Shown: positions 38,795 through 48,428, counted from the stretch's first letter. The stretch: 64,000 nt of DNA from AP-15 sp963789025 (GCA_963789025.1 CAWBIT010000007.1:186001-250000), one strand, 5' to 3'. The notes: generated by a model from the letters alone, not told the origin. A program made the numbers and translations.

Positions 38795-40092
38795 ACCGTC
38801 CCGGCGAGCGCTTGCTCGAGAAAAGCCACACAAGCCATCAGTCCTGTATCGCCATGCATCCGCCCGACGAGCTGAACCGCAGTTGGCAGGCCATTGTCGG
38901 CCCATCGCGCCGGCAGCGCCGCACAAGGGACGCCGAGCAGGGTCCACATCCGGTTGAAGATCGGGTCTCCGGTATTGCCGAGCCCGACCGGGGCTTCTCC
39001 AGGCGCTGCCGGAACCAGGACCACGTCGCACGGCCCGAAGAATGCATCGAGCCCAGCCCGCGCTGCGGCAGCGCGGCTGCGCGCCCGGTCGTAGATTTCG
39101 GCGCCGATCGCCATTCCGGCATCGATCAGCTGGGCGAGACGCGGCGAGAGCTGGGCGCTGTGCTCGAGCCGCTCATAGGCGAGCGCCCGCACTGTCTCGA
39201 ACCACATGATGGTGTCCTGCGCTTCCGTGAGGCCCTCGTGCTCGGGCGCTATCGCCAGTTCTGTCACCATGGCGCCGGCCCGTTCGAGCGCCGTCCTCGC
39301 AGTGTCGAGCGCGGCAGCAGTCGCCGGCTCCGCCTGATCCCATACCGGAGTGCGGTAAAGGCCGAAACGCGGGGCTCGCTGCGGAACGGCGAGGTGGCGG
39401 AGCGAGGGCCGCTCGGACAGAACCCCGGCGAAGAACGCCGCGTCATCGACCGATCGGGCAAAGACGCCGATCGTGTCGAGGCTGTCAGCCAGCGGCTTGA
39501 CCCCCGCCCGGTTTATCAATCCAAAACTCGGCTTGTAGGCGATACAGCCGCAGAAGGCTCCCGGACGGATCACCGACCCCGCGGTTTGCGTGCCAAAAGC
39601 GAGCGGCGCCATGCTGTCGGCCACCGCTGCGGCAGAGCCGCTCGATGACCCGCCCGGGGTGTGCGCCGGGTTGCGCGGGTTGGCCGTCTTGCCCGGCGTG
39701 AAGGTCGCGAATTCGGTGGTGACGGTCTTCCCGAGGACGATGGCGCCGGCCGCACGGGCGAGCGCGACGCAAGAGGCATCCGCGTCGGGCCGGTGCCCGC
39801 GATAGATCGCCGAGCCATAGGCGGTCGGCATGTCGAAAGTATCGATCAGATCCTTGACCGCGATCGGGATCCCGTGCAGCGGCCCTCGCGGCGCTTCCGC
39901 GTCGCGCCGGCGGGCCGTCGCCAGCGCCTGCTCGCGATCGAGATATTGCCAGGCGCCAACCACCGCCTCGCGCGCCTCGATGCGGTCGAGATAGGCAGTG
40001 ACCAATGCCTCGGCGGTAATCCGGCGCTCGGCAATCTGCCGGGCGGCCTCGCGAGCAGATAAGGAGCGAGGGTCGGCCACCGCGATCTCCAT
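38791..40092 (-). CDS. Amidase-signature family hydrolase
   Basis: 433 residues, Ser-cisSer-Lys amidohydrolase. The catalytic Lys80 lies in IPIAVKDLID, the Ser-rich motif HTPGGSSSGSAAAVADS supplies cis-Ser153, and QTAGSVIRPGAFCG holds nucleophile Ser173. Substrate is not predictable. A divergent DUF1989 gene, 75 bp away, hints at urea/allophanate-type nitrogen metabolism, because DUF1989 proteins accompany urea carboxylase and allophanate hydrolase, but urea carboxylase itself is absent here. No signal peptide. Confidence 0.87.
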   Translation of the reverse strand: MEIAVADPRSLSAREAARQIAERRITAEALVTAYLDRIEAREAVVGAWQYLDREQALATARRRDAEAPRGPLHGIPIAVKDLIDTFDMPTAYGSAIYRGHRPDADASCVALARAAGAIVLGKTVTTEFATFTPGKTANPRNPAHTPGGSSSGSAAAVADSMAPLAFGTQTAGSVIRPGAFCGCIAYKPSFGLINRAGVKPLADSLDTIGVFARSVDDAAFFAGVLSERPSLRHLAVPQRAPRFGLYRTPVWDQAEPATAAALDTARTALERAGAMVTELAIAPEHEGLTEAQDTIMWFETVRALAYERLEHSAQLSPRLAQLIDAGMAIGAEIYDRARSRAAAARAGLDAFFGPCDVVLVPAAPGEAPVGLGNTGDPIFNRMWTLLGVPCAALPARWADNGLPTAVQLVGRMHGDTGLMACVAFLEQALAGTV

Positions 40093-40167
40093 GCCTCGTT
40101 CGAAGTATTTCGAAGCCTAGCAAGGGCCGCTAAACTCGTCGACGGTCAAGCCGAGCGGAGAGGTGCG

Positions 40168-40758
40168 ATGATCGAAATCCCGGCGCGCAAGGGTAAGGCC
40201 GCGCGCGTTCGCAAGGGCCAGCGGATCAAAGTGATCAACACCAGAGGTCAACAGGTCGTCGACACCTGGGCCTTCAATGCCGACGATGTGCGCGAGTTCA
40301 TGTCGATGGAGCACAGCCGGGTCGCGATCGGGCATATCATCCCGGCGATCGGCGACGGGCTCGTCACCAATCGGCGGCGGCCCATCCTGACCCTGGTCGA
40401 GGACACGTCCGGCGGCATTCACGACACCCTCTTCGCCGCCTGCGACCGCTGGCGCTACGAGCTGCTCGGCTGCACGGAGCATCACGACAACTGCACCGAC
40501 AACCTCGCCGCAGGATTGGCCGCGCTGGGCTTGAGCCCACCCGAGACCCCGGCGCCGCTCAACCTGTTCATGAACATCCCGGTCCTCAACGGCAACCGTG
40601 TCGAGGTTCGCCCGCCGGTCAGCACGCCCGGCAGCTTCGTCACATTGCGCGCCGAAATGAACTGCATCGTGGCCTTCTCGGCCTGCCCGCAGGACATGCT
40701 GCCGGTCAACGGTCTCGCGATGCGTCCCACCGAGGCGCATTTCGAGGTCCTCGATTGA
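40168..40758 (+). CDS. DUF1989 (urea carboxylase-associated) family protein
   Basis: 196 residues. Typical blocks are GQRIKVINTRGQQVVDTWAF, REFMSMEHSRVAIGHIIPAI, ELLGCTEHHDNCTDNLAAGL and MNIPVLNGNRVEVRPPVSTP. Family members are linked to urea/guanidine degradation operons; the biochemical role is poorly defined. GGAGAGG precedes ATG 40168. Divergent from the amidase gene, with a shared 75-bp promoter region. Confidence 0.82.
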   Translation: MIEIPARKGKAARVRKGQRIKVINTRGQQVVDTWAFNADDVREFMSMEHSRVAIGHIIPAIGDGLVTNRRRPILTLVEDTSGGIHDTLFAACDRWRYELLGCTEHHDNCTDNLAAGLAALGLSPPETPAPLNLFMNIPVLNGNRVEVRPPVSTPGSFVTLRAEMNCIVAFSACPQDMLPVNGLAMRPTEAHFEVLD

Positions 40759-40828
40759 GCGAGGCGGTTATCGTAATTTAACGCAGACTAGGCGGTCACC
40801 GACCGTCACCGGGAGGGAGGACACGGAG

Positions 40829-42082
40829 ATGATGTTGCAAATGGGGTTGGGCGGACACGTTTGGCGTCTAGCGGCGTTCTCCGCATTCGTGACCTTTGCG
40901 GTAACGGCTGCGCCCAATATGATTCCGCCCGTGCTGGCCCAAGCCAGCCCGCCCGCCGCGCCGCCACCCTGGACGCAGGGACGGCCGCCGGAGGCCGCCA
41001 CCTCGCCGCTCCACCCGCATGTCCCAACCCTGATTGGGACGCCGGCCAAGGACATCCCGGTCGACAAATTGAAATTGCCGCCCGGGTTCAAGGTCGAGAT
41101 CTGGGCGCCTGACTTGAAGGAAGCCCGGTCAATGGCGCTGGGGGACAAGGGCACGGTGTTCGTCGGCAACCGGCTGCGCGACCAGGTTCTGGCGGTCGTC
41201 GACCGCGGCGACCATCGCGAGGTAAAGGTAATCGCCAAAGGCCTCGCGGCCCCCAACGGAGTGGCTTTCGGGAACGGCACGCTGTTCGTCGCCGAACGTG
41301 AGCGCATCATCCGCTTCGACGATATCGAGAACCAGCTCGACGAGCCGCCGCAGCCCAAGGTCGTACTCGACGGGTTGCCGCAGCAAACCAACCATTTCTG
41401 GAAATTCATGACGCTCGGCCCCGATGGCTGGCTCTATTTCAATCAGGGCTCACCGCTCAACATCACGCTGCCGAACTATCTCCAGGCGGCCATCCTGCGG
41501 GTCAACCCGCAGACGCGCAATCTGCAAATCTATGCGCAGGGGGTGCGCAACAGTGTCGGCATGGCCTTCAATCCGGTGACCTTGCAGTTGTGGTTCACGG
41601 ACAATGGCCGCGACTGGCTCGGCGACGACATGCCCTCCGACAAGCTCAACCACGCGACCGCGCAAGGCGAGCATTTCGGCTATCCGTTCTGCCACCAGGG
41701 CGATACTCTCGATCCTGAATACGGCAAATATTTCAGCTGCGCCGACTTCGTGCCACCGGACGTCAAGCTCGGCCCGCATGTCGCCTCGCTAGGCATGCGG
41801 TTCTATACCGGCAATATGTTTCCGGCTGAATACAAGAACAACATCTTCATTGCCGAGCACGGCTCGTGGAACCGGACGCAGAAGAGCGGCTACAACGTGA
41901 CCCGGGTCGAGCTGGGGCCGGCGGGCAATGTGCTCAAGTCGGAAGTGTTTATGAGCGGCTTCCTGCAGGGCAATGATTTTTGGGGAAGGCCGGTCGATGT
42001 CTTGGTGATGCCGGACGGCGCGCTGTTGGTGTCCGACGACTGGAACGGCGTCATCTACCGCGTCAGCTACCAGAAGTCGTGA
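40829..42082 (+). CDS. PQQ-dependent sugar dehydrogenase (GSDH family)
   Basis: 417-residue periplasmic six-bladed beta-propeller oxidoreductase of the soluble glucose/sorbosone dehydrogenase type. The signal region FSAFVTFAVTAAP is followed by AQ and a Pro-rich linker. Family blocks are LPPGFKVEIWAPDLKEARSM, YAQGVRNSVGMAFNPVT, GYPFCHQGDTLDPEYGKYF and NIFIAEHGSWNRTQKSGYNV. Sugar specificity is not predictable. GGGAGGACACGGAG precedes ATG 40829. Its stop overlaps the start of a di-heme cytochrome c, its likely electron acceptor. Confidence 0.85.
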   Translation: MMLQMGLGGHVWRLAAFSAFVTFAVTAAPNMIPPVLAQASPPAAPPPWTQGRPPEAATSPLHPHVPTLIGTPAKDIPVDKLKLPPGFKVEIWAPDLKEARSMALGDKGTVFVGNRLRDQVLAVVDRGDHREVKVIAKGLAAPNGVAFGNGTLFVAERERIIRFDDIENQLDEPPQPKVVLDGLPQQTNHFWKFMTLGPDGWLYFNQGSPLNITLPNYLQAAILRVNPQTRNLQIYAQGVRNSVGMAFNPVTLQLWFTDNGRDWLGDDMPSDKLNHATAQGEHFGYPFCHQGDTLDPEYGKYFSCADFVPPDVKLGPHVASLGMRFYTGNMFPAEYKNNIFIAEHGSWNRTQKSGYNVTRVELGPAGNVLKSEVFMSGFLQGNDFWGRPVDVLVMPDGALLVSDDWNGVIYRVSYQKS

Positions 42083-42681
42083 CGATAGCCCGAGCGGCGC
42101 CCGCTGCATTTGTGGCCTCGGCGTTGGTGCTCTGGCTCCCCTTTCACGCCAGCGCCTATGACGCCGAGGCCGGCCGGCAGAAGGCGGAGGAAGCCTGCGC
42201 CGGATGCCATGGACCGGACGGCAATTCACAGGTGCCGGAGGTCCCGTCGCTCGCCGGGCAGCAGCAGCGTTACATCATCCTGGCGCTGTTCCAGTTCCGC
42301 GCCGGGCACCGCAAATCGGAGCAGATGTCGCCGTTCGCCGCCGAGCTGACGGACGAGGATCTCGGCAATCTGGCCGCCTATTACAGTAAGCAAAAGCCGA
42401 CGCCGCCGAGCCAGTCAATGGACCCGCAGAAAGCCGCCGCGGCCCACCAGCTCGCGGACGCCGATAACTGCACTCAATGCCACGGCCCCGGTCTGCTCGG
42501 GCAGGAGCACATCCCGCGCCTGGCCGGCCAGCATGCCGAATACCTGAAGCAGCAGCTCTTGGAGTTCAAGGCGGCGACGCGGGGCGACATCGACGGGAAC
42601 ATGACCTCGGCGGCGCAGCCGCTTTCCGATGCCGATATCGATACTTTGGCGCAGTACGCCGCCAGCCTCGTCATGCCCTGA
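42079..42681 (+). CDS. Di-heme cytochrome c (c4-like)
   Basis: 200 residues from GTG 42079, which overlaps the previous stop (GTGA). A signal peptide (FVASALVLWLPFHASA) precedes two class I cytochrome domains with heme sites CAGCH and CTQCH and downstream Met-containing loops (SEQMSPFAAELT, DGNMTSAAQPLSD). It probably takes electrons from the sugar dehydrogenase and passes them to the respiratory chain. Confidence 0.87.
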   Translation: MTIARAAPAAFVASALVLWLPFHASAYDAEAGRQKAEEACAGCHGPDGNSQVPEVPSLAGQQQRYIILALFQFRAGHRKSEQMSPFAAELTDEDLGNLAAYYSKQKPTPPSQSMDPQKAAAAHQLADADNCTQCHGPGLLGQEHIPRLAGQHAEYLKQQLLEFKAATRGDIDGNMTSAAQPLSDADIDTLAQYAASLVMP

Positions 42682-42896
42682 GGCTAGATACGGCGGCCGT
42701 TGGCTGCCCAATAAAGGTTGCGGAGCAGCCACTTCACTCACGCGCGACACCCTCGATCCGGAGACGACGCGCCTCGCGACCTCACCTGCACGAAACGCCC
42801 GCCGAGCTCAGCTTTTTGTTGGGCCGGGATTGCCAATGGCGGTATCTCTATCGTCTGATGATAAAGGGCGAAGGGCCGGTTTGAAGGAGGGAGAGA

Positions 42897-43682
42897 ATGC
42901 GCTGGATACGCTACGAGGCCGATCGGCACCCGGTGTACGGGATCGTCGAAGGCGACACGGTCACCGAGGTGCACGGCGACCCGTTTGCCGGCTATGAGAA
43001 GACGGCGACACGCCGGCCGTTGTCATCGGTCAAGCTGTTGGTGCCGGTCGAGCCGCGCACCTTCTATTGCGCCGGGCTCAACTATGCCGATCACGTCATC
43101 GAAGCGGCAAGAAAGCGCGGCCAAGAACCCAATCTGCCGACGGCGGCGGATATCGGCTATCGCGCGAACAATGCGCTGATCGCGCATGGCGAGCCGATTG
43201 TGATCCCGTCGGATGCGACCGAGCGCGTACAATACGAAGGCGAGCTCGTCGCCGTGATCGGCAAGCAGGCGAAGCACCTCTCCGAAAGCGAGGCGCTGTC
43301 CTGCGTGCTCGGCTGGACGATCGGCAACGATATGAGCGAGCGCACCTGGCAGGCCGGCGACCGGACCATGTGGCGCGCCAAAAACACTGACACCTTCAAG
43401 CCGATGGGACCATGGATCGAAACCGATTTCGATCTCGACGCGGCGCAGACGATCATCCGCGTCAATGGCGGCGAAAGGTTCCGCTTCAAGACCAACAGCA
43501 TGATCTTCGGCCCGGCGACGTTCATCAGCCGGATGTCGCAGTACCTGACGCTCTACCCGGGCGACGTCGTGTGGATGGGCACCGAGGGCGCGCCCGAAAA
43601 TTTGAAGCACGGCGACACCGTCGAGATCGAGATTACCGGCATCGGCGCCTTGCGTAACCCGGTGGTTCGCGAGGGCCGGTAG
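42897..43682 (+). CDS. Fumarylacetoacetate hydrolase (FAH) family protein
   Basis: 261 residues. FAH-fold signatures are FYCAGLNYADHVIEAARKRG, the metal-binding YEGELVAVIGKQAKHLSE, GWTIGNDMSERTWQ, and GDVVWMGTEGAPENLKHGDT near the end. Members hydrolyse or isomerise beta-diketo or hydroxymuconate-type acids; the substrate here is unknown. AAGGAGGGAGAGA precedes ATG 42897. A 215-bp gap separates it from the cytochrome gene, so it likely has its own promoter. Confidence 0.87.
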   Translation: MRWIRYEADRHPVYGIVEGDTVTEVHGDPFAGYEKTATRRPLSSVKLLVPVEPRTFYCAGLNYADHVIEAARKRGQEPNLPTAADIGYRANNALIAHGEPIVIPSDATERVQYEGELVAVIGKQAKHLSESEALSCVLGWTIGNDMSERTWQAGDRTMWRAKNTDTFKPMGPWIETDFDLDAAQTIIRVNGGERFRFKTNSMIFGPATFISRMSQYLTLYPGDVVWMGTEGAPENLKHGDTVEIEITGIGALRNPVVREGR

Positions 43683-43733
43683 TCTCACGAAAGGGGGGCG
43701 CAACACCGACCTTCGGCGAGCTGCGGATCCCCC

Positions 43734-44690
43734 TCAGACGAAGAGCCGCTCCTTCTCCAGCCCGTCATAGAGATGGGCCACAAACTCGCCGTAGCCGTTC
43801 CATTTGAGGGTCGGCACACGCTCGTTGGTGCCGAGCACCCGCTCGGTGGCCTGGCTCCAGCGCGGATGGGGAACTTCAGGGTTGACGTTCGCCCAGAACC
43901 CGTACTCGCTGCCCTGCACGGTTTCCCAGAAGGAAACCGGCCGCTTTTCGGTGAACGAGAAGTGGACGATCGACTTGACCGATTTGAACCCATACTTCCA
44001 CGGCAATACCAGCCGCAATGGCGCCCCGTCTTGCTTTGGAACGGGCTTGCCGTACATGCCGGTCACCAGAAACGCGAGCTCGTTTCCCGCCTCGGCGATC
44101 GTGACGCCCTCGACATAGGGCCAGGGGTACCAGACTTCCTTCTGCCCCGGCGCGGTCTTGGGGTCGAGAAACGTTTCCATTTGAACGTATTTCGCCGAGC
44201 CCAATGGCTTGGCGAAATCGACCAGGGCCGCCATCGGAAAGCCGCTCCACGGCACCGCCATCGACCACGCCTCGACGCAGCGATGGCGGTAGAGCCGCTC
44301 TTCGAGCGTCATCTTTTTCAGCAAATCGTCGATATCGACGGTGAGCGGCTTCTCGACCAGCCCGTCGATCTTGACGGTCCACGGACGGATCTTCAGCGCC
44401 TGGGCCTCAGACGCGATCGATTTCTGCGAGCCGAACTCGTAAAAGTTGTTGTACGTCGTGGCCAGCTTTTCGTCGGTCAGCGGCCGGTCCAGCGTGTAGC
44501 GCGGGTTGCGCTTGGCGGGGTAGAGGCCGGCCGACGGATCTTCCTCGGCCGCGAAGGCAGACCGCAATGCGGGCGCCAGGATCGGGCCGGCGGCAATCGC
44601 TTTGATCAGCGCCCTGCGCCCGAGGAACACCGACTCGGGCGTCGCCGCGCTCTCGTCCAGCTCCCAGCCTCTTCTTCGCCGGATCACCAC
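43734..44690 (-). CDS. msrP: Protein-methionine-sulfoxide reductase catalytic subunit MsrP
   Basis: Periplasmic molybdopterin enzyme (YedY) that repairs oxidised methionine in envelope proteins. 318 residues with a Tat-type signal (GRRALIKAIAAGPILAPAL), substrate-side blocks YNNFYEFGSQKSIASEA, the Mo-ligand Cys138 in YRHRCVEAWSMAVPWSGF, and PLRLVLPWKYGFKSVKSIV. The usual membrane partner MsrQ is not adjacent. Its need for molybdenum cofactor connects it to the mobB-moeA-moaDE cluster 10 kb away. Confidence 0.93.
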   Translation of the reverse strand: MVIRRRRGWELDESAATPESVFLGRRALIKAIAAGPILAPALRSAFAAEEDPSAGLYPAKRNPRYTLDRPLTDEKLATTYNNFYEFGSQKSIASEAQALKIRPWTVKIDGLVEKPLTVDIDDLLKKMTLEERLYRHRCVEAWSMAVPWSGFPMAALVDFAKPLGSAKYVQMETFLDPKTAPGQKEVWYPWPYVEGVTIAEAGNELAFLVTGMYGKPVPKQDGAPLRLVLPWKYGFKSVKSIVHFSFTEKRPVSFWETVQGSEYGFWANVNPEVPHPRWSQATERVLGTNERVPTLKWNGYGEFVAHLYDGLEKERLFV

Positions 44691-44767
44691 GACCGCACCT
44701 CGCTACCGTTGCGACCCAGAATCTGGGTCGGCTTGTGGCGGCGCCAAGTCACGCTTCCGCGATCAGC

Positions 44768-46798
44768 CTACTGCGCCGCGTCGGCCGTGCGCGAGGCGAG
44801 CACCTTCTCCGCCGGTCTGCCGGTCAGCTCCTGCATATGGTCGAATTGATGCGCGAAGCTGCCGACCCCCATCGTCAGCGACCGCAACTCGACGATCAAG
44901 TCGTGCAATTCGCTTTGCGGCAGATGCGCGCTGACGATGTCCCAGCCGGGCCAGTCGGGCTTGGCGTCGTAGCCGAGGATCTGGCCGCGCCGTCCCGAGA
45001 CCAATCGCTGAACCCGCGCGGTGAACGCGTTCGGCACCGAAATCCCGACCATATCGATCGGCTCGAGCAGAATCGGCTCGCATTTCGGCAATGCTTCCTG
45101 GACCGCCTGCCGTCCCGCGGTTTTGAATGCTTGATCCGAACTGTCCACCGCGTGGAACTGACCGGTGATCAGATTGACCGCGACATCGACGACCGGAAAG
45201 CCGATCGGTCCGTGGAGCAGCGCCTCGATCACCCCTTCCTCGACCGCTGGGATATAGTTGCGTGGGATAGCCCCGCCGACAACGCTATTGGTATAGGTAA
45301 AGCCGGAGCCGCGCGGCAACGGTTTCACCTCGATCGTCACATCGGCGAATTGTCCGTGCCCGCCGCTCTGACGTTTGAAGCGGGAATGCTGCTGGGCTCC
45401 CTGCCGGATCGTCTCCTTGTAGGGGACCCCAGCGCGCCTGCCGCTGACCGCGAGGTTGTGGCGGCTGCGCAAGCGGTCGATGGCGATCTGCAGGTGGATG
45501 TCGCCTTGCCCCCACAAGACCATCTCTTGCGTATCGGCATTCTGTTCGAGCTCAAGGGTTGGGTCCTCCTCGACCAGCTTGCCGATGGCGCCGGTCAGCT
45601 TGACGTCGTCGGTGCGTCGCTCGGAGGTGATGGCGAGGCCGTAAACCGGCTGCGGCCGTTCCGGCTGCGACAACGGCGACGCCTTGCCGGACGGGGTCAG
45701 GACCGTACCGGTGGCGATCTCCTCCATTCGCGTCAGCCCGACGACTTCGCCGGTTTGCGCGGCGGGAACCTTCTCCTGCTGAGCGCCGACCAGGCGCAAA
45801 ACGCCGGCGACGCGGGTGCCGTTCAGCACCATCCCCTCGGAGACCGTGCCGCGCCAGACGCGAACCAATGACAGCTTGCCGGTGTGCGGCAGGTGATAGG
45901 TCTTGAAAACCTGCGCCAAGGGCTCGCCTTCTGAAGCGATCCCCACGCGTTCTACAGTCTCCTGCGGCGCCGGCGCCTCATGGCGCAGCGCCTTCCACAG
46001 CCGGCGTATGCCAAAGTCCGCCTGCCCCGAGCCGAGAAACACCGGCACGACCTGCGCGCCCCTCAAGGTGCGGGTCAGGTGCTTATAGATTTCCTCCTTG
46101 GGCGGCTCGACCTCTTCCAGCAATTGCTCGAGCAAGGTGTCGTCAAAATCGGCGAGCTTTTCGATCAGCCCGGTGCGCGTTGCGCCTTCCTGGTCCCAGA
46201 AACCGTCGGGCAGCGGCATCAGGTCCGAGGGCTGGCCCGGCCGGTAACGATAGGCGCGCTCGCTGACCAGGTCGACATAGCCGGTGATCTCGCCATCCGG
46301 CCCGCGCAGCGGCACCTGCCGCAGCACGAGGGGGCGCTCGGAGACCGATTGCAAGGCGGCCAGCAGATCCCGCACTCGCGCGCTCGCGTTGTCCATCTTG
46401 TTGATGAAGATCATGTGCGGGATCTTGTGCCGGTCGAGAAACCGCAAGAGAGCGCTGATCGTCAGAGCGCGCTCGACCTCCGGCTCGACAACGACGACGG
46501 CGACGTCGCTGACCAGCAACGCCCCTTGCGCCTCATAGAGCAGCTCGACCGAACCCGGGCAGTCGAGGATCGTCCAGCGATCCCCGAGAAAGCTCGCACC
46601 GGCGACGTTGAGCTCGGTCGACATCTGGCGCGCGCGCGCTTCCGGCGAGTGATCCCCCACCGAGTTGCCATCGCGCACGCTGCCGCGCCGGCTGGTGCTG
46701 CCGCTGGCGTGCAGCAAGGCCTCGAGCAGGGTGGTCTTGCCCGAAAGATACGGGCCGATCAGCGCGGCACACCGCGGAGCTTCAGTCGTATTCGCCAT
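44768..46798 (-). CDS. Elongation factor G-like GTPase
   Basis: 676 residues with EF-G domain order. G1 is GPYLSGKTTL (residues 15-24), G3 DCPGS, G4 NKMD, then domains II-V ending in VPNAFTARVQRLVSGRRGQI and VELRSLTMGVGSFAHQFDHM. The effector-loop motif RGIT of true EF-G is not present (RQMST instead), placing it among EF-G-like paralogues of unclear role, not the housekeeping translocase. ATG 46798 is favoured over ATG 46813 because GGAGG lies just before it. It is downstream of the aminotransferase gene. Confidence 0.85.
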   Translation of the reverse strand: MANTTEAPRCAALIGPYLSGKTTLLEALLHASGSTSRRGSVRDGNSVGDHSPEARARQMSTELNVAGASFLGDRWTILDCPGSVELLYEAQGALLVSDVAVVVVEPEVERALTISALLRFLDRHKIPHMIFINKMDNASARVRDLLAALQSVSERPLVLRQVPLRGPDGEITGYVDLVSERAYRYRPGQPSDLMPLPDGFWDQEGATRTGLIEKLADFDDTLLEQLLEEVEPPKEEIYKHLTRTLRGAQVVPVFLGSGQADFGIRRLWKALRHEAPAPQETVERVGIASEGEPLAQVFKTYHLPHTGKLSLVRVWRGTVSEGMVLNGTRVAGVLRLVGAQQEKVPAAQTGEVVGLTRMEEIATGTVLTPSGKASPLSQPERPQPVYGLAITSERRTDDVKLTGAIGKLVEEDPTLELEQNADTQEMVLWGQGDIHLQIAIDRLRSRHNLAVSGRRAGVPYKETIRQGAQQHSRFKRQSGGHGQFADVTIEVKPLPRGSGFTYTNSVVGGAIPRNYIPAVEEGVIEALLHGPIGFPVVDVAVNLITGQFHAVDSSDQAFKTAGRQAVQEALPKCEPILLEPIDMVGISVPNAFTARVQRLVSGRRGQILGYDAKPDWPGWDIVSAHLPQSELHDLIVELRSLTMGVGSFAHQFDHMQELTGRPAEKVLASRTADAAQ

Positions 46799-46964
46799 GG
46801 GCGCCTCCATCATCCCGAAAAGCTGCCGCCGCAGACCGTGACCGCGGGCCCGGCGGCCCCTTTATCTGTATCTGTTCCCGAAATTGCGCGCCGGCCGGCG
46901 GGATGGCAATCGAAATTTCGCGTGGTCCAGTCCCGCGGATCGCGGCGCTTTCGGCAGCCGTCAA

Positions 46965-48170
46965 CTACGCCATCAGCGCGCGGCAGGCGCGGTCGATGCG
47001 CCCGCAGGCGTCGCGCAACACCTCGGTCGAGGTCGCGTAGGAGATGCGAAAATGCGGCGACAGACCGAAGGCGGCGCCGTGCACCACCGCGACCCCGGTT
47101 TCCTCGAGCAGATAGCGGACGAAATCCTCGTCATTGGTGATCGACTGGCCGGCCGGGGTTCGCTTGCCGATCACACCGGCGCAGGACGGATAGACGTAGA
47201 ACGCGCCCTCGGGCCGCGGACAGAACAGGCCGGGGACCCGGTTCAGCATATCGACGACGAGGTCCCGGCGTTCCTTGAAGCTACGGTTATGGACCGGGAT
47301 GAAATCCTGCGGGCCCGTCAAGGCCTCGATCGCCGCCGCCTGGCTGATCGAGCATGGGTTTGCGGTCGAGTTCGACTGGATCGCGCCCATCGCCTTGATC
47401 AACGCCTTGGGGCCGCCGCCGTAGCCGATCCGCCAGCCGGTCATGCAATAGGTCTTCGACACGCCGTTGACGGTCAGGGTTCGCTCGTAGAGATGCGGCT
47501 CGACCTGGGCGATCGTCTTGAACTCGAAATCGTCGTAGACGAGGTGCTCGTACATGTCGTCGGTCATCACCCAGACATGCGGGTGGCGCAGCAGGACCTC
47601 GGCAACACCCTCCAGTTCCGCCTCGGTGTAGGCGGCCCCGCTCGGGTTCGACGGCGAGTTCAGGATCAGCCACTTGGTCCGTGCCGTAATGGCCGCGTCA
47701 AGATCGTCGGGCCGCATTTTGAAGCCATTGTTCTGCGGGCACGGGACCGGCACGGGAGTGCCCTCGCATAACAGCACCATCTCCGGGTAGGACACCCAGA
47801 ACGGCGCCGGAATGACGACCTCGTCCCCGGGATTGATCGTGGCGACCATCGCATTGTACAGCACCTGCTTACCGCCGGCGCTGACCGTGATCTGCGAGGT
47901 CTCGTAATCGAGCCCGTTCTCGCGCTTGAACTTGCCGCAGACCGCCCGTTTGAGCTCGATGGATCCGTCGAAGACGGTGTAGCGCGTCTCGCCGCGCCGC
48001 ATCGCCGCGATCGCCGCTTCTTGAATATTCGGCGGCGTATCGAAATCGGGCTCGCCCACAGATAGGCTGATGATGTCGCGCCCAGCCGCCTTCAATTCGG
48101 TGGCGAGCGCGGTCATCGCCATCGTCGGCGATGGTTTCACGCGGGCGAGACGATCGGCGAGAAAGGACAT
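46965..48170 (-). CDS. Aspartate aminotransferase, class I fold
   Basis: Transfers amino groups between aspartate/glutamate and 2-oxo acids; PLP-dependent, cytosolic, 401 residues. Signatures are SLSVGEPDFDTPPNIQEAA, NSPSNPSGAAYTEAEL, the PLP lysine K239 in VNGVSKTYCMTGWRIGY, and FRISYATSTEVLRDACGRI. This is the Rhizobium/Thermus (I-gamma/beta) type, often bifunctional with prephenate or related 2-oxo acids. ATG 48170 starts MSFLADRLARVKPSPT, the typical N-terminus. Confidence 0.93.
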   Translation of the reverse strand: MSFLADRLARVKPSPTMAMTALATELKAAGRDIISLSVGEPDFDTPPNIQEAAIAAMRRGETRYTVFDGSIELKRAVCGKFKRENGLDYETSQITVSAGGKQVLYNAMVATINPGDEVVIPAPFWVSYPEMVLLCEGTPVPVPCPQNNGFKMRPDDLDAAITARTKWLILNSPSNPSGAAYTEAELEGVAEVLLRHPHVWVMTDDMYEHLVYDDFEFKTIAQVEPHLYERTLTVNGVSKTYCMTGWRIGYGGGPKALIKAMGAIQSNSTANPCSISQAAAIEALTGPQDFIPVHNRSFKERRDLVVDMLNRVPGLFCPRPEGAFYVYPSCAGVIGKRTPAGQSITNDEDFVRYLLEETGVAVVHGAAFGLSPHFRISYATSTEVLRDACGRIDRACRALMA

Positions 48171-48401
48171 AATGCAACAACACCCGGAGATGGCAGGGGA
48201 AGCACCCTAATATCCAAGGGCTTTCTTGTGAACCCCATTGCCGGCTAGAAGGCTACCCTCAAACCCACCTGTGACGGCCGCGGCCCGCCGCCGAAGTGTT
48301 GCAAGCGCGACGTATTCGCTGATATCCCAAAAACGACGAAACAGCGAGCAGACCCCGCTTCACCCGCAGAAGCACTCGGTTTCTGACGATCAGGACAGCA
48401 C

Positions 48402-48428
48402 AATAACAGCGAAAGGTTCGCTGTTATT
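48402..48428. promoter_or_regulatory. Perfect 27-bp palindrome in the uvrB upstream region
   Basis: AATAACAGCGAA, a 3-nt AGG loop, then TTCGCTGTTATT: a 12-bp perfect stem. It lies in the 491-bp gap between the divergent aminotransferase and uvrB genes, 234 bp before uvrB. It could be an operator, an attenuator hairpin or the relic of an element; no T-tract follows. The rest of the gap shows no gene. Confidence 0.5.
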
